A stretch of 22,862 bases of DNA from Nitrospirota bacterium. GTDB taxonomy: Bacteria > Nitrospirota > UBA9217. The stretch's first letter is position 1. Each line of letters opens with the position of its first letter. This document shows, in pieces, positions 1-7,746 of this stretch. The notes beneath the pieces were generated by a model. That model saw nothing but the letters and a program-made list of their open reading frames with translations, did no database searches and was not told where the DNA came from. The DNA lies in NCBI GenBank assembly GCA_027456925.1, contig DAIDTZ010000202.1:1-22862 (forward strand). The letters run 5' to 3'. A program made the position numbers and the translations under genes.

Positions 1-1404
1 ACCTCGGGTTGGCGCGGCGTGATTGCCGACGATTTTACCTTCAGCAGGGTACGGGTCGTTACGCAGGCCATCGCTGATCACCTTGCCGCGCAGGGATTGA
101 AGGATAAGGGCATCATTGTCGGGTACGATACGCGCTTTCTGTCCGAACGTTTTGCCGAGGAAGCGGTAAAGGTTCTCGCGGCAAACGGCGTTCATTGCTA
201 TCTGTCCAACCGTGACGTCCCTACGCCTGCTGTCGCATTTGAAATCATCAGGAGAAAAGCCGCAGGCGGCATCAATTTTACGGCAAGCCATAATCCACCG
301 CAGTACAACGGGCTCAAGTTCTCCCCTGCCTGGGGAGGACCGGCGCTTCCGGAAGAGACAAAAGACATCGAGACCCGGGCGAACGCTTTTCTCGAAAAAA
401 ATTCCGTTCCGACGATGCCCCTTGCCGAGGCGAAACAAAAGGGCATGGTTGAAGACGCTGACTTTCGCAAGGCCTATTTCGACGATCTGAAAAAAAAGAT
501 CGATTTCGAGCCGATAAAAAAAGCGAAACTGAAAATCGCCGTCGATCTGCTCTACGGAACGGGCAGGGATTATCTTGACTGCGCGCTCAAAGATGCAGGT
601 TGTGCCGTCACGACGGTGCACGGCTATCGCGACGCCTTGGTCGGCGGCCATGCGCCCGAGCCTTCTGAGGCGAACCTTGCCGAACTGTCGGCTGTCCTGA
701 AAAAAGGAAAGTTCGACATCGGCCTTGCCGTGGACGGAGATGCCGACCGGTTCGGCGTGATGGACCCGGACGGCACGTATATCAATCCCAATCAGATCCT
801 TGCCCTGGTCCTGGATTATCTGTGCCGCACCCGCGGCTGGAAGGGCGGCGCAGCGCGTTCAATCGCCACCTCCCACCTGATCGATGCGGTCGCAAAAAAG
901 CACGGCATCGAGGTCTATGAGACCGGCGTGGGATTCAAATTCATCGGCGACCTGCTGGTGCAGGGCAAGATCATCTTTGGCGGCGAGGAAAGCGCCGGCA
1001 TGACGATCAAAGACCACGTGCCGGAAAAAGACGGCATTCTGGCCTGCCTTCTTGTTGCGGAGATGGTTTCGAATGAAAAAAAATCCCTCAAGGAGCTGCT
1101 GAAGCGCTTGTATAAGGAAGTCGGCGTCATTCTCGACGGCCGGATCAACATCCGGATCACCGAGATAAACCGCAAGGCAATGGAAGACCGGCTGAGCCAG
1201 CCTCTGGGCGAACTCGGCGGGCTCCGGGTCAAGGGAAAGAAAACCACTGCCGACGGGACCAAATACATGCTGGAAGACGACAGCTGGGTGTTGATGCGCG
1301 CATCGGGCACTGAGCCGGTGGTGCGCGTGTATGTTGAGTCGTCCTCTGAGGAAAAGATCAAAACATTGATCGAAGCCGGCAAAAAGTTTATTCTGGGACA
1401 ATAA
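1..1404 (+). CDS. Phosphoglucomutase/phosphomannomutase family enzyme (5' end outside window)
   Basis: Alpha-D-phosphohexomutase, a cytosolic enzyme that moves phosphate between C1 and C6 (or C1 and another position) of a hexose through a phosphoserine intermediate. The reading frame is already open at base 1 and encodes TSGWRGVIADDFTF, the family's conserved N-terminal motif, so the gene starts upstream of the window; the GTG at 19 is an internal valine. Visible motifs in order: catalytic serine loop TASHNP (Ser at bases 286-288), Mg-binding loop DGDADRFG near bases 733-756, sugar-binding loop GGEESAG, and C-terminal phosphate-binding loop RASGTEPVVRVY. 467 residues are visible, so only about ten are missing. 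Enolase follows 106 bases later on the same strand. Substrate (glucose, mannose or glucosamine phosphate) cannot be decided from sequence alone. Confidence 0.93.
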   Translation, partial: TSGWRGVIADDFTFSRVRVVTQAIADHLAAQGLKDKGIIVGYDTRFLSERFAEEAVKVLAANGVHCYLSNRDVPTPAVAFEIIRRKAAGGINFTASHNPPQYNGLKFSPAWGGPALPEETKDIETRANAFLEKNSVPTMPLAEAKQKGMVEDADFRKAYFDDLKKKIDFEPIKKAKLKIAVDLLYGTGRDYLDCALKDAGCAVTTVHGYRDALVGGHAPEPSEANLAELSAVLKKGKFDIGLAVDGDADRFGVMDPDGTYINPNQILALVLDYLCRTRGWKGGAARSIATSHLIDAVAKKHGIEVYETGVGFKFIGDLLVQGKIIFGGEESAGMTIKDHVPEKDGILACLLVAEMVSNEKKSLKELLKRLYKEVGVILDGRINIRITEINRKAMEDRLSQPLGELGGLRVKGKKTTADGTKYMLEDDSWVLMRASGTEPVVRVYVESSSEEKIKTLIEAGKKFILGQ

Positions 1405-1428
1405 GATCAATGCGGAATGCGGATCGGC

Positions 1429-1460
1429 GAACGCTGAAAGGATGTTTTTCAGTGACGTTC
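1429..1460 (+). other. Intercistronic stem-loop between phosphohexomutase and enolase
   Basis: GAACG-CTGAAA pairs with TTTCAG-(TGA bulge)-CGTTC around a short loop. It lies 25 bases after the mutase stop codon and has no clean T-run, so it is more likely a processing or attenuating hairpin than a full terminator. Function is inferred. Confidence 0.35.
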
Positions 1461-1462
1461 GT

Positions 1463-1500
1463 TTCATTCCACATTTCGAATTTCACATTCCAGATTTTCA
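1463..1500. repeat. Low-complexity ATTC/TTTCGAATTT intergenic repeat
   Basis: An AT-rich stretch made of repeated ATTCCA, TTTCGAA and ATTCC words just before the enolase ribosome-binding site. Similar words (GCGGAATG, ATTCGAAATTCG, GGCATTCCGAATTT) occur at 1410-1423, 2833-2860 and 11566-11630. It looks like a dispersed intergenic filler repeat of this genome; boundaries are approximate. Confidence 0.4.
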
Positions 1501-1510
1501 AGGGGGTTTC

Positions 1511-2794
1511 ATGAGCGAGATTATCGACGTATACGCACGCGAGGTGCTTGATTCGCGGGGCAATCCCACGGTGGAAGCCGATGTTATCCTTGAGAGCGGC
1601 GTTCTGGGGCGGGCCATCGTGCCGAGCGGTGCATCGACAGGCGAACGCGAGGCCCTCGAGCTTCGGGACGGCGGTTCGCGCTATATGGGAAAAGGCGTGC
1701 AGAAAGCAGTGACGAACGTCATTGAGCTCATCGCTCCCACGATAACGGGGATGGACGCAACGGAACAGGCCACGATCGACCGCGCCATGATCGAACTTGA
1801 CGGCACCGAGAACAAGGGGAAACTCGGCGCGAACGCGATTCTCGCCGTTTCTCTCGCCGTGGCCAAGGCAGCTGCCGAGGATGCGGGGCTGCCGCTCTAC
1901 CACTACCTGGGCGGACCGAACGCCAAGGAGCTTCCCGTGCCCATGATGAACGTGTTGAACGGCGGTGCTCATGCCGACAACAACGTGGACATCCAGGAAT
2001 TCATGATCATTCCCGCGGGGGCGTCTTCCTGTTCCGAAGCCATCAGGATCGGGACGGAGGTTTTTCACAACCTCAAATCCGTGCTGAAAAAGAAAGGGCA
2101 CAATACTTCTGTCGGTGATGAGGGCGGCTTCGCTCCGAACCTGAAATCGAACGAAGAAGCAATTCAGGTTATTCTTGAAGCAATCGAAAAAGCGGGTTAT
2201 AAGCCGGGCCAGGACGTTTTCCTCGGCCTGGACGCCGCTGCCAGCGAATTCTACGAGAACGGCGTCTACGATCTCAAAGGAGAGGGAAAAAAGAAGTCTT
2301 CCGAAGAGATGGTCGCTTTTTATGAAGAGTTGATCAAGCGATATCCGATCATTACCATCGAGGACGGCATGTCCGAAAGGGACTGGAAGGGCTGGAAGCT
2401 CCTGACCAACGCGCTCGGCAAAAAAATCCAGCTTGTAGGCGACGATATCTTCGTGACCAATACGTCGATCTTCAAGAAGGGCATCGCCGAGGGCATCGGC
2501 AACTCGATCCTCATCAAATTGAACCAGATCGGGACGCTTACGGAAACGCTTGATGCCATCGAGATGGAGAAGCGGGCGCAGTACACGGCCGTAGTTTCGC
2601 ACCGCTCCGGTGAAAGCGAAGATGCCACGATTGCGGACCTCGCTGTTGCGACCAACGCCGGCCAGATCAAGACCGGATCGCTTTCCCGCACTGATCGCAT
2701 CGCAAAGTACAACCAGCTGATCCGGATCGAAGAAGAGTTGGGTGACGCCGCAGTTTACCGCGGCAGGGAAGTGTTCTATAGTATAAGGAAATAG
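1511..2794 (+). CDS. eno: Enolase (phosphopyruvate hydratase)
   Basis: Converts 2-phosphoglycerate to phosphoenolpyruvate in glycolysis and gluconeogenesis; cytosolic and Mg dependent. The protein is 427 residues, the usual length. Seen: N-terminal EVLDSRGNPTVEADV (11-25), substrate loop SGASTGERE (39-47), metal-ligand segments around GLDAAASEF, IEDGMSERD and GDDIFVTN, catalytic-lysine segment LIKLNQIGTLTET, and the signature SHRSGESEDATIADL from 363. The ATG at 1511 is chosen because AAGGGGG (1500-1506) sits just upstream and the family N-terminus MSEIIDVYAREVLDSRG begins there. The frame is open further upstream to 1442, but that part lies in a low-complexity repeat and has no family match. 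Probably co-transcribed with the mutase and ended by the terminator at 2795. Confidence 0.98.
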   Translation: MSEIIDVYAREVLDSRGNPTVEADVILESGVLGRAIVPSGASTGEREALELRDGGSRYMGKGVQKAVTNVIELIAPTITGMDATEQATIDRAMIELDGTENKGKLGANAILAVSLAVAKAAAEDAGLPLYHYLGGPNAKELPVPMMNVLNGGAHADNNVDIQEFMIIPAGASSCSEAIRIGTEVFHNLKSVLKKKGHNTSVGDEGGFAPNLKSNEEAIQVILEAIEKAGYKPGQDVFLGLDAAASEFYENGVYDLKGEGKKKSSEEMVAFYEELIKRYPIITIEDGMSERDWKGWKLLTNALGKKIQLVGDDIFVTNTSIFKKGIAEGIGNSILIKLNQIGTLTETLDAIEMEKRAQYTAVVSHRSGESEDATIADLAVATNAGQIKTGSLSRTDRIAKYNQLIRIEEELGDAAVYRGREVFYSIRK

Positions 2795-2835
2795 AGTCAG
2801 GAGGCAGCTCCCTCCTGACTGCCTGTTGTTTTGTG
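2795..2835 (+). terminator. Rho-independent terminator of eno
   Basis: Perfect 10-bp stem AGTCAGGAGG (2795-2804) and CCTCCTGACT (2811-2820) with a six-base loop, starting right after the enolase stop codon and followed by the T-rich run GCCTGTTGTTTTGTG. Confidence 0.85.
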
Positions 2836-2860
2836 TTTAATTTGGCATTCCGAATTTTAT
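2833..2860. repeat. Low-complexity GGCATTCCGAATTT intergenic repeat
   Basis: Short AT-rich stretch sharing words (in reverse complement, ATTCGGAATGCC) with the repeats at 1410-1500 and 11566-11630. Weak and boundary-free on its own; listed because the same words recur only between genes. Confidence 0.3.
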
Positions 2861-2959
2861 TTACACCCGCGTTTACGAGCCTGCACCCGGTGCCATGAGT
2901 GCTCGCTGCGAATACGAGTGTGCACGGCGCGAGTGCAGGGTGCATTCCGCAATCGAACA

Positions 2960-3361
2960 ATGGACCGTCCTTCCTTTGAAAAAATCGTAGCACGAGCCCT
3001 TCAACGTCTTCCCGGAAAATTCAGAAAGAAGCTGCAGAACATTGTCATCGAAATCGAAGACGTTCCGCCTCAGAGCCTCCTGGACGACATGGGGATAACG
3101 TCGGGAACGCTCTTTGGTCTCTACCAGGGCGTGCCGCTTACGGAGCGAGAATGGAATTTCGGGAACGCGCTTCCGGACCGCATCGTCATTTACCAGAAGT
3201 CAATCGAACGCGCCGCAGTCTCTCCCGGGGAAACAGAAGAGATCGTGCTTGATACGGTTGTGCACGAAATCGGGCACTATTTCGGATTCGATGACGATGC
3301 GCTGCATTCGATAGAAGAAGAGAAAAGCAGGGAAAAGGGAAAAAAGAAGCCGGCAAAATAA
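2960..3361 (+). CDS. Small zinc metallopeptidase-like protein (zincin-like, DUF1025 type)
   Basis: A 133-residue cytosolic protein of the small 'metallopeptidase family' (zincin-like, PF06262 as I recall it). Diagnostic features are IEIEDVPPQSLL near the N-terminus, the LFGLYQGVPLTERE segment, and the zinc-binding HEIGHYFGFDDD motif at residues 102-113, where the two histidines and a downstream Asp would hold zinc. The C-terminus is a basic/acidic tail rich in Lys and Glu. The ATG at 2960 begins the conserved part (MDRPSFEKIV). No clear Shine-Dalgarno precedes it, and the 43 codons open upstream have no family character. Substrate is unknown for the family. It converges on rfaE2, 20 bases away. 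Confidence 0.85.
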   Translation: MDRPSFEKIVARALQRLPGKFRKKLQNIVIEIEDVPPQSLLDDMGITSGTLFGLYQGVPLTEREWNFGNALPDRIVIYQKSIERAAVSPGETEEIVLDTVVHEIGHYFGFDDDALHSIEEEKSREKGKKKPAK

Positions 3362-3381
3362 CACCTGCAACATCTCTACGT

Positions 3382-3861
3382 TCAGCAATAAATTTTTACG
3401 ATCTTCTCAATAATTCCCGTCGTGGATGCGCCATCGAGGTAGGGCACGTTCACGACCCGTCCGCCCCGCGCTTCCACCACGTCCCGCCCGATGATCTTTT
3501 CGATCGGCCAGTCACCGCCTTTGACCAGAACATCGGGTTTAATTTCCGATATGACCCGGTAGGGATCCGGTTCGTTGAAGATCGCGACAAAGTCCACAAC
3601 TTCCAGGGCCGCCAGTGTCTCTAGGCGGTCGGCCTCGGAGTTAATGGGCCTTTTATCGCCTTTAATCATACGGACCGAGGCATCGCTGTTGACGGCAACA
3701 ATCAGTATATCGCCGAGAGATTTGGCTTTCGCGAGATAGCGGGTATGTCCGGTATGGATAATGTCGAAGCATCCGTTCGTAAAAACGATTTTTTTGCCGG
3801 CTGCGCGCAAGATGGCCAGAAGGGGAAGCATTTCGCCTGGAGTCTTTATTTTTTTGTGCAT
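3382..3861 (-). CDS. rfaE2: D-glycero-beta-D-manno-heptose 1-phosphate adenylyltransferase
   Basis: Transfers AMP to heptose 1-phosphate to make ADP-heptose for the LPS inner core. At 159 residues it is the stand-alone C-terminal half of HldE; no kinase half is seen here. The nucleotidyltransferase signature FTNGCFDIIHTGH is at 27-39, with HTGH at 36-39 as the catalytic HxGH. NSDASVRMIKGDKRPI and VLVKGGDWPIEKIIG are family segments that follow. The ATG at 3861 is the first in frame, with a stop codon 9 bases upstream. There is no Shine-Dalgarno; instead a sigma70-like promoter ends five bases before the ATG, suggesting a leaderless mRNA. LPS heptose synthesis implies a Gram-negative envelope. 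Confidence 0.93.
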   Translation of the reverse strand: MHKKIKTPGEMLPLLAILRAAGKKIVFTNGCFDIIHTGHTRYLAKAKSLGDILIVAVNSDASVRMIKGDKRPINSEADRLETLAALEVVDFVAIFNEPDPYRVISEIKPDVLVKGGDWPIEKIIGRDVVEARGGRVVNVPYLDGASTTGIIEKIVKIYC

Positions 3862-3866
3862 GCAAG

Positions 3867-3895
3867 ACTATAATATAAAACAGAGGAGAAATCAA
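3867..3895 (-). promoter_or_regulatory. Promoter of rfaE2 placing the start site at the ATG
   Basis: Reading the minus strand: -35 TTGATT (3890-3895), 17-base spacer, -10 TATAGT (3867-3872), then CTTGC and the ATG. With normal spacing transcription would start at or within a base or two of the initiation codon. Predicted by eye only. Confidence 0.55.
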
Positions 3896-3982
3896 GATGC
3901 TGGAGAAGAATCGAATGACCGGAAGAGTTCAGGCTGAGACGATTGATCCGGGAGGAGATTATACCCGGGGAAACAGTGTTCG

Positions 3983-5056
3983 CTAATCTTGACAGGTTCT
4001 GTAAATCTCATCGAACAATGGCGCTACGCGTACAAAGGCCTGCAACACGGTCGGATCAAAGTGCTCCGGCATGGTCCTTCCATCTCCTTCGGTAATGATC
4101 TTGAACGTTTTCTCGTGGTCAAAGGCGGATTTATAGGGTCTCTTGCTTCGAAGGGCGTCGTACTGGTCGACCAGCATGACGATTCTTCCCCCGATCGGGA
4201 TGTCTTCGCCCTTGAGGCCCCGGGGATACCCATTCCCGTCCCATCGTTCATGGTGGCACAAAGCGATGGACGCGGCAACCTGGATCCCCGGATAGGTGGA
4301 GCCGGTAAGCATCTTCTCGCCTATGGACGTATGCGTTTTCATAACCGCGAATTCTTCCTGAGTAAGGGCGCCCGGTTTGAGAAGAATGTTGTCGGGGATC
4401 CCGATCTTGCCCTGATCGTGCATGGGACTCGCGAAGGCAAGGGTCTCCGCAAAATCGGAGGACAGGTCCAATGCTTCGGCGATCTTTTTCGAATAAAGGC
4501 CGATCCTGGCGATATGAGCGCCGGTATCCGTGTCGCGGTATTCGGCGACTGATGTTAAACGCTGTATGATCTCGGTGCTCATGTTCTTGACCATGGTCAG
4601 AGCGTCGGCAAGCTCCTGTGTGCGTATCCGGACGGTGTCCTCCAGCATGGACTTGTAATTTTTTTCCATCTGGACAAAGCGGGTGTATTTGACCGCTTTT
4701 TCTATAGAATGGATGAGATAGTCGGGGTTGTAGGGTTTCGTGATAAAATCAAAAGCGCCCCGTTTGACGGCGTCGACTGCCACATCGAGCTCGGCAAAGG
4801 CCGTCATCAAAATGACGGGAATTTGCTGATTGTAGGCATGGATGTTTTGCAGGAGCTCAATGCCCGTAATTTGCGGCATCTTGATGTCGGTCAGGACCAC
4901 GTCAAAGTTGACTTTCGCAATCGTTTTCATTGCGTCCGATGCGTTTTGGCAGGTATAGACGGTGAACCCGTATTCCCTCAGCAGCGTTGAGATAGATTCC
5001 AGAACGTACGGGTCGTCGTCAACGATAAGCAGAGTGCTTTTCCCCTTATCAGCCAT
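3983..5056 (-). CDS. Response regulator with HD-GYP c-di-GMP phosphodiesterase domain
   Basis: Probable two-component output protein that hydrolyses cyclic di-GMP (RpfG type), 357 residues, cytosolic. Receiver domain at about 8-120: acidic triad D13-D15, phospho-acceptor D57 in LTDIKMP, T85 and K107 (TKPYNPD). A helical linker (about 125-165) leads to the HD-GYP domain: HIARIGLYS around 181, the HD pair at 213-214 in MHDQGKIGIPDNILLKPG, and HHERWDGNGYP at 268-278. All metal and GYP residues look intact, so it should be active. Start at 5056 is supported by GAGGAGG (complement of 5067-5073). No histidine kinase is adjacent, so the input partner is unknown. A palindrome at 5221 lies in the probable promoter. 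Confidence 0.93.
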   Translation of the reverse strand: MADKGKSTLLIVDDDPYVLESISTLLREYGFTVYTCQNASDAMKTIAKVNFDVVLTDIKMPQITGIELLQNIHAYNQQIPVILMTAFAELDVAVDAVKRGAFDFITKPYNPDYLIHSIEKAVKYTRFVQMEKNYKSMLEDTVRIRTQELADALTMVKNMSTEIIQRLTSVAEYRDTDTGAHIARIGLYSKKIAEALDLSSDFAETLAFASPMHDQGKIGIPDNILLKPGALTQEEFAVMKTHTSIGEKMLTGSTYPGIQVAASIALCHHERWDGNGYPRGLKGEDIPIGGRIVMLVDQYDALRSKRPYKSAFDHEKTFKIITEGDGRTMPEHFDPTVLQAFVRVAPLFDEIYRTCQD

Positions 5057-5214
5057 CTATTCCGGACCTCCTCGATGTTTTCTATAACAGTCCCTGGAAA
5101 CAACCCGAACGATGTTCGCTGCAACAGAATTGTGGACAGCAACTGCCGGAATGCGTTATGACGCGCCGCGTCTTCCCTGAAGAGAGCCGTTCTTCGTTAC
5201 GCTGAACAGATACA

Positions 5215-5234
5215 AGTATACCCGAAATTTCGGG
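5215..5234 (-). promoter_or_regulatory. Perfect palindrome next to a -10-like box upstream of the HD-GYP gene
   Basis: CCCGAAATTTCGGG (5221-5234) is a perfect 14-base palindrome. Directly downstream on the minus strand is TATACT (complement of 5215-5220), a good -10 box, with no good -35 at the right distance. The arrangement suits a regulator bound between the promoter elements. Function is inferred. The rest of 5057-5291 shows no gene or RNA that I can recognise. Confidence 0.4.
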
Positions 5235-5291
5235 AAATTTCAGTAAACTGTTAGCGCAAAGTGTATAGCTTTACTCAGGTATTCAGGCTGG

Positions 5292-5873
5292 AGGCTGCAT
5301 ATTCCTTTTATCGAGATCGAAAAACAGCTGATAGATGCCAACGGCGTACAGATACTTCCGGGAGACATGGCGAGGCGTCTCATCGCTCTCCCGCTGTATA
5401 AGGACAAGGATGCTTTAGTTGTGGCCATGGCGGATCCGCTGAACATCTTCGGTGTCGACGATATCCGCAAGGCGACGGGCTTTGCGACGCTGCATACGAA
5501 TGATGCGGAAAGCGCAGCCACGCGGCTCATCGATATGGGTATCGAGCCTTTTTTAATCGCATCTTTCGTGATCGGGATCCTTGCTCAGGGGCTGACGCGG
5601 AAAATCTGCGACCGCTGCAAGAAACCCTATCCAGCCACGCAGGAGCTGCTTAAAAGCCTCGGTATGGCGGGCAACGGCGGGACGTTCTACCGGGGCGAAG
5701 GATGTCCGGCCTGCAAGAACACCGGTTACCTGGGAAGGATCGGGCTGTACGAACTTATTGATATGAACGAGGCGATCAGGACGCTGATTATCGCAAAGGC
5801 GTCGAACAATGCCATCAAAACCGCTGCTGCGCAGGCGTGGCGCATCCGGAACCTCCACTCGGACGTCACCTGA
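5292..5873 (+). pseudogene. Remnant of a PilB/GspE/MshE-type secretion ATPase lacking the nucleotide-binding core
   Basis: In the parent family this hexameric ATPase powers type IV pilus or type II secretion. The open frame encodes an N-terminal-domain piece (RLHIPFIEIEKQLIDA to DDIRKATG, about bases 5292-5490) joined directly in frame to the C-terminal part, starting FATLHTNDAESAATRLIDMG. Everything between is missing: the second half of the N domain, Walker A, the Asp box and Walker B. What remains of the core is the His box and the zinc-binding CDRCKKPY...CPACKNTG motif. The frame has no start codon before the homology: it is open only back to 5247, and the first ATG (5367) is inside the conserved region. 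The C-terminal end is also short and overlaps the 3' end of the glucan phosphorylase gene by 8 bases. It cannot be an ATPase. An assembly collapse is an alternative. Confidence 0.8.
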
Positions 5874-7584
5874 TATACGCTTCCGTCACATATCGCCGCA
5901 TCATGCGGTGGCTGTTGAAATAGTAGGCATTTTTGCTGATAGAATTCTTCATCATGCGGCTCCATTTGCTCTTGTCCGGGTTGTAATATTTGGGGATAAT
6001 CAGGTTCTCGAGCTTGTCATAAAGGTCCGCTGCATCCTCGGCGTCGGACGAACCGGGCAACGACTTCTCCGTCGGCAGAGCGCCGATCGACCAACCCGTG
6101 AATCCCTCTATGTGCCCTTCGATCCACCACCCGTCCAGCACGCTGAAGTTCACGACGCCGTTATGGGCCGCCTTCATGCCGCTGGTGCCCGAGGCTTCAA
6201 GCGGCCGCAGCGGGGTGTTGAGCCACACGTCCACGCCGGAGACGAGTTTGAGCGCGATGTCCATGTCATAGCCCGGAAGAAACGCAATCGAGATCTTTCC
6301 CTGAAGCTTGTCGCGGTACCCGTAGATCCCCTGTATCAACCTCTTGCCGTCGTCATCATGGGGGTGCGCCTTGCCCGCATAGATGATCTGCACTTTGCTA
6401 TTTTCGGCGATCTTGAGCAGACGGTCGATATCGGAAAACAACAGGTGCGGCCGCTTGTAAGCCGTTGCCCGCCGTGCAAATCCCAGGGTGAGGGTGTTGA
6501 GGTCCATCACGACGCCCGTTGCTTCGCCGACATAGGTCAGGAGCTTTCTTTTTGCTTCGCGGTGTCCTTCCCAGAGCTCCAGTTCCGGGATGACCCCCGT
6601 CCGGACGAAGAGCTCGGGTTCGTTTGCCCAGCCCGGGATGTACTTGTCGTAAAGTTTCGCCATGTCTTCGCAGGTCCAGGTAAACGAATGCACGCCGTTC
6701 GTGATCGCGTGGATGTGGTAGCCGGGGAACATGTGCTGTGACACCTCCCCGTGTTTTTTGGCCACGCCGTTCACGTATTTACTCAAGCTGAGCGCCAGCA
6801 GCGGCATATTGAGACTGTCCTTGCCCGCCAGGTCCCTCAGCACGTCGAAGGGGATGATCTCGCCCAGCACCTTCTTGACCAGGGGGTAGGAAAACTTGTC
6901 ATGCCCCGCTTCCACCGGCGTATGGGTGGTGAAGACGCAGAGGTCCCGCACGCGGGCGATGTCCCAGACCGACCGCTCGTCCCAGACGCTCTCGATGTCC
7001 CGCTTGAACCGAAGAAGGAGTTCAAGCGACAGGAAGCTCGCGTGACCTTCGTTCATATGGTATTTCTTGATATGGAATTCAAGGGCCTGGAGCATGCGTA
7101 CGCCGCCCATGCCGAGCACGGCTTCCTGTTTGATCCGGTAGTCGCTGTCGCCGCCGTAGAGATAGTCCGTGAGGCCCCTGTCCTGCGGCGCATTTTCCGG
7201 CAGATCCGTGTCCAGGAAAATAATAGGCACCTTGCCGCCGGTGGGGCTTATCACCAGGTACATCCAGGCCTGGATGTAGACGTCCCGTTCCTCGATCTGT
7301 ACTTTGACCTTTTCGGATAACAAGGTCATGTATTTGGCAGGGTCCCAGACGACCGCTTTTTCCTTCTGCCAGCCGTTCGAGTCTATTTCCTGGTTAAAAT
7401 ATCCTTTGTGAGTGATCAGCGTTACGGCCACGACGGGAAGTTCCAGGTCAGCGGCCGATTTGATGGTGTCGCCTGCCAGGATGCCGAGACCGCCGCTGTA
7501 GGTGGGAATATCGTTCTTTACGCCGATCTCCATGGAAAAATAGGCGATCATGGGTTCGGCTGTAAATTCATGCAGATTGTTCAT
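5866..7584 (-). CDS. glgP: Alpha-glucan (glycogen/maltodextrin) phosphorylase
   Basis: PLP-dependent phosphorolysis of alpha-1,4-glucans to glucose 1-phosphate, feeding the phosphohexomutase step. 572 residues, the compact TIGR02094-like form rather than the roughly 800-residue E. coli form. Seen: N-terminal MIAYFSMEIGVKNDIPTYSGG, HMNEGHASFLSLE, the TTHTPVEAGHD segment, ITNGVH, RRATAYKRPHLLF, YAGKAHPHD, and the cofactor site EASGTSGMKAAHNG with PLP lysine K471. Start at 7584 is fixed by AGGAGG (complement of 7588-7593); the next Met (12) begins the conserved core and is less likely. The leader carries a strong stem-loop at the predicted transcription start. The gene converges on the ATPase remnant. 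Confidence 0.95.
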   Translation of the reverse strand: MNNLHEFTAEPMIAYFSMEIGVKNDIPTYSGGLGILAGDTIKSAADLELPVVAVTLITHKGYFNQEIDSNGWQKEKAVVWDPAKYMTLLSEKVKVQIEERDVYIQAWMYLVISPTGGKVPIIFLDTDLPENAPQDRGLTDYLYGGDSDYRIKQEAVLGMGGVRMLQALEFHIKKYHMNEGHASFLSLELLLRFKRDIESVWDERSVWDIARVRDLCVFTTHTPVEAGHDKFSYPLVKKVLGEIIPFDVLRDLAGKDSLNMPLLALSLSKYVNGVAKKHGEVSQHMFPGYHIHAITNGVHSFTWTCEDMAKLYDKYIPGWANEPELFVRTGVIPELELWEGHREAKRKLLTYVGEATGVVMDLNTLTLGFARRATAYKRPHLLFSDIDRLLKIAENSKVQIIYAGKAHPHDDDGKRLIQGIYGYRDKLQGKISIAFLPGYDMDIALKLVSGVDVWLNTPLRPLEASGTSGMKAAHNGVVNFSVLDGWWIEGHIEGFTGWSIGALPTEKSLPGSSDAEDAADLYDKLENLIIPKYYNPDKSKWSRMMKNSISKNAYYFNSHRMMRRYVTEAYIR

Positions 7585-7604
7585 ATACCTCCTCTAAACT
7601 GAAC

Positions 7605-7628
7605 GGGTATTCCGCTCCCGGAATACCC
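7605..7628 (-). other. Stem-loop at the predicted 5' end of the glgP mRNA
   Basis: Perfect 10-bp stem GGGTATTCCG / CGGAATACCC with a four-base loop. It begins at the position predicted for transcription start from the promoter at 7635-7663 and ends 11 bases before the ribosome-binding site. It lacks a T-run in either direction, so an mRNA 5' hairpin is favoured over a terminator for the upstream fdhD gene, though the latter remains possible. Confidence 0.55.
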
Positions 7629-7634
7629 ATATAA

Positions 7635-7663
7635 ACAATAACAGAAATACTGCGACTTTTCAA
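7635..7663 (-). promoter_or_regulatory. Promoter of glgP
   Basis: Minus strand: -35 TTGAAA (7658-7663), 17-base spacer, -10 TATTGT (7635-7640). Transcription is expected near 7628, the first base of the stem-loop. Read by eye. Confidence 0.5.
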
Positions 7664-7746
7664 CTTGATGAGTATGAAAGGGAAATTCCCCGAAGCCGGA
7701 AGAACGGCGGTTGCTGCGATTCGAGGCCATGACCACGGTTGCATGC

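Noticed and set aside
1388..2602. A 404-codon minus-strand open frame opposite enolase
   Set aside because: Enolase motifs are complete on the plus strand; the antisense product is meaningless low-conservation sequence.
2795..2820. Stem after eno as possible small RNA or regulatory RNA
   Set aside because: Position right after the stop codon and the T-rich tail make it an ordinary terminator.
3897..3986. A 29-codon plus-strand ORF with a good GAGGAG site and TATAAT upstream, between two minus-strand genes
   Set aside because: The TATAAT and GAGGAG lie within the rfaE2 promoter read backwards; the peptide has no recognisable character. Chance cannot be excluded but there is not enough to call a gene.
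5809..6741. A 310-codon plus-strand open frame opposite glgP
   Set aside because: Antisense shadow of a complete phosphorylase.
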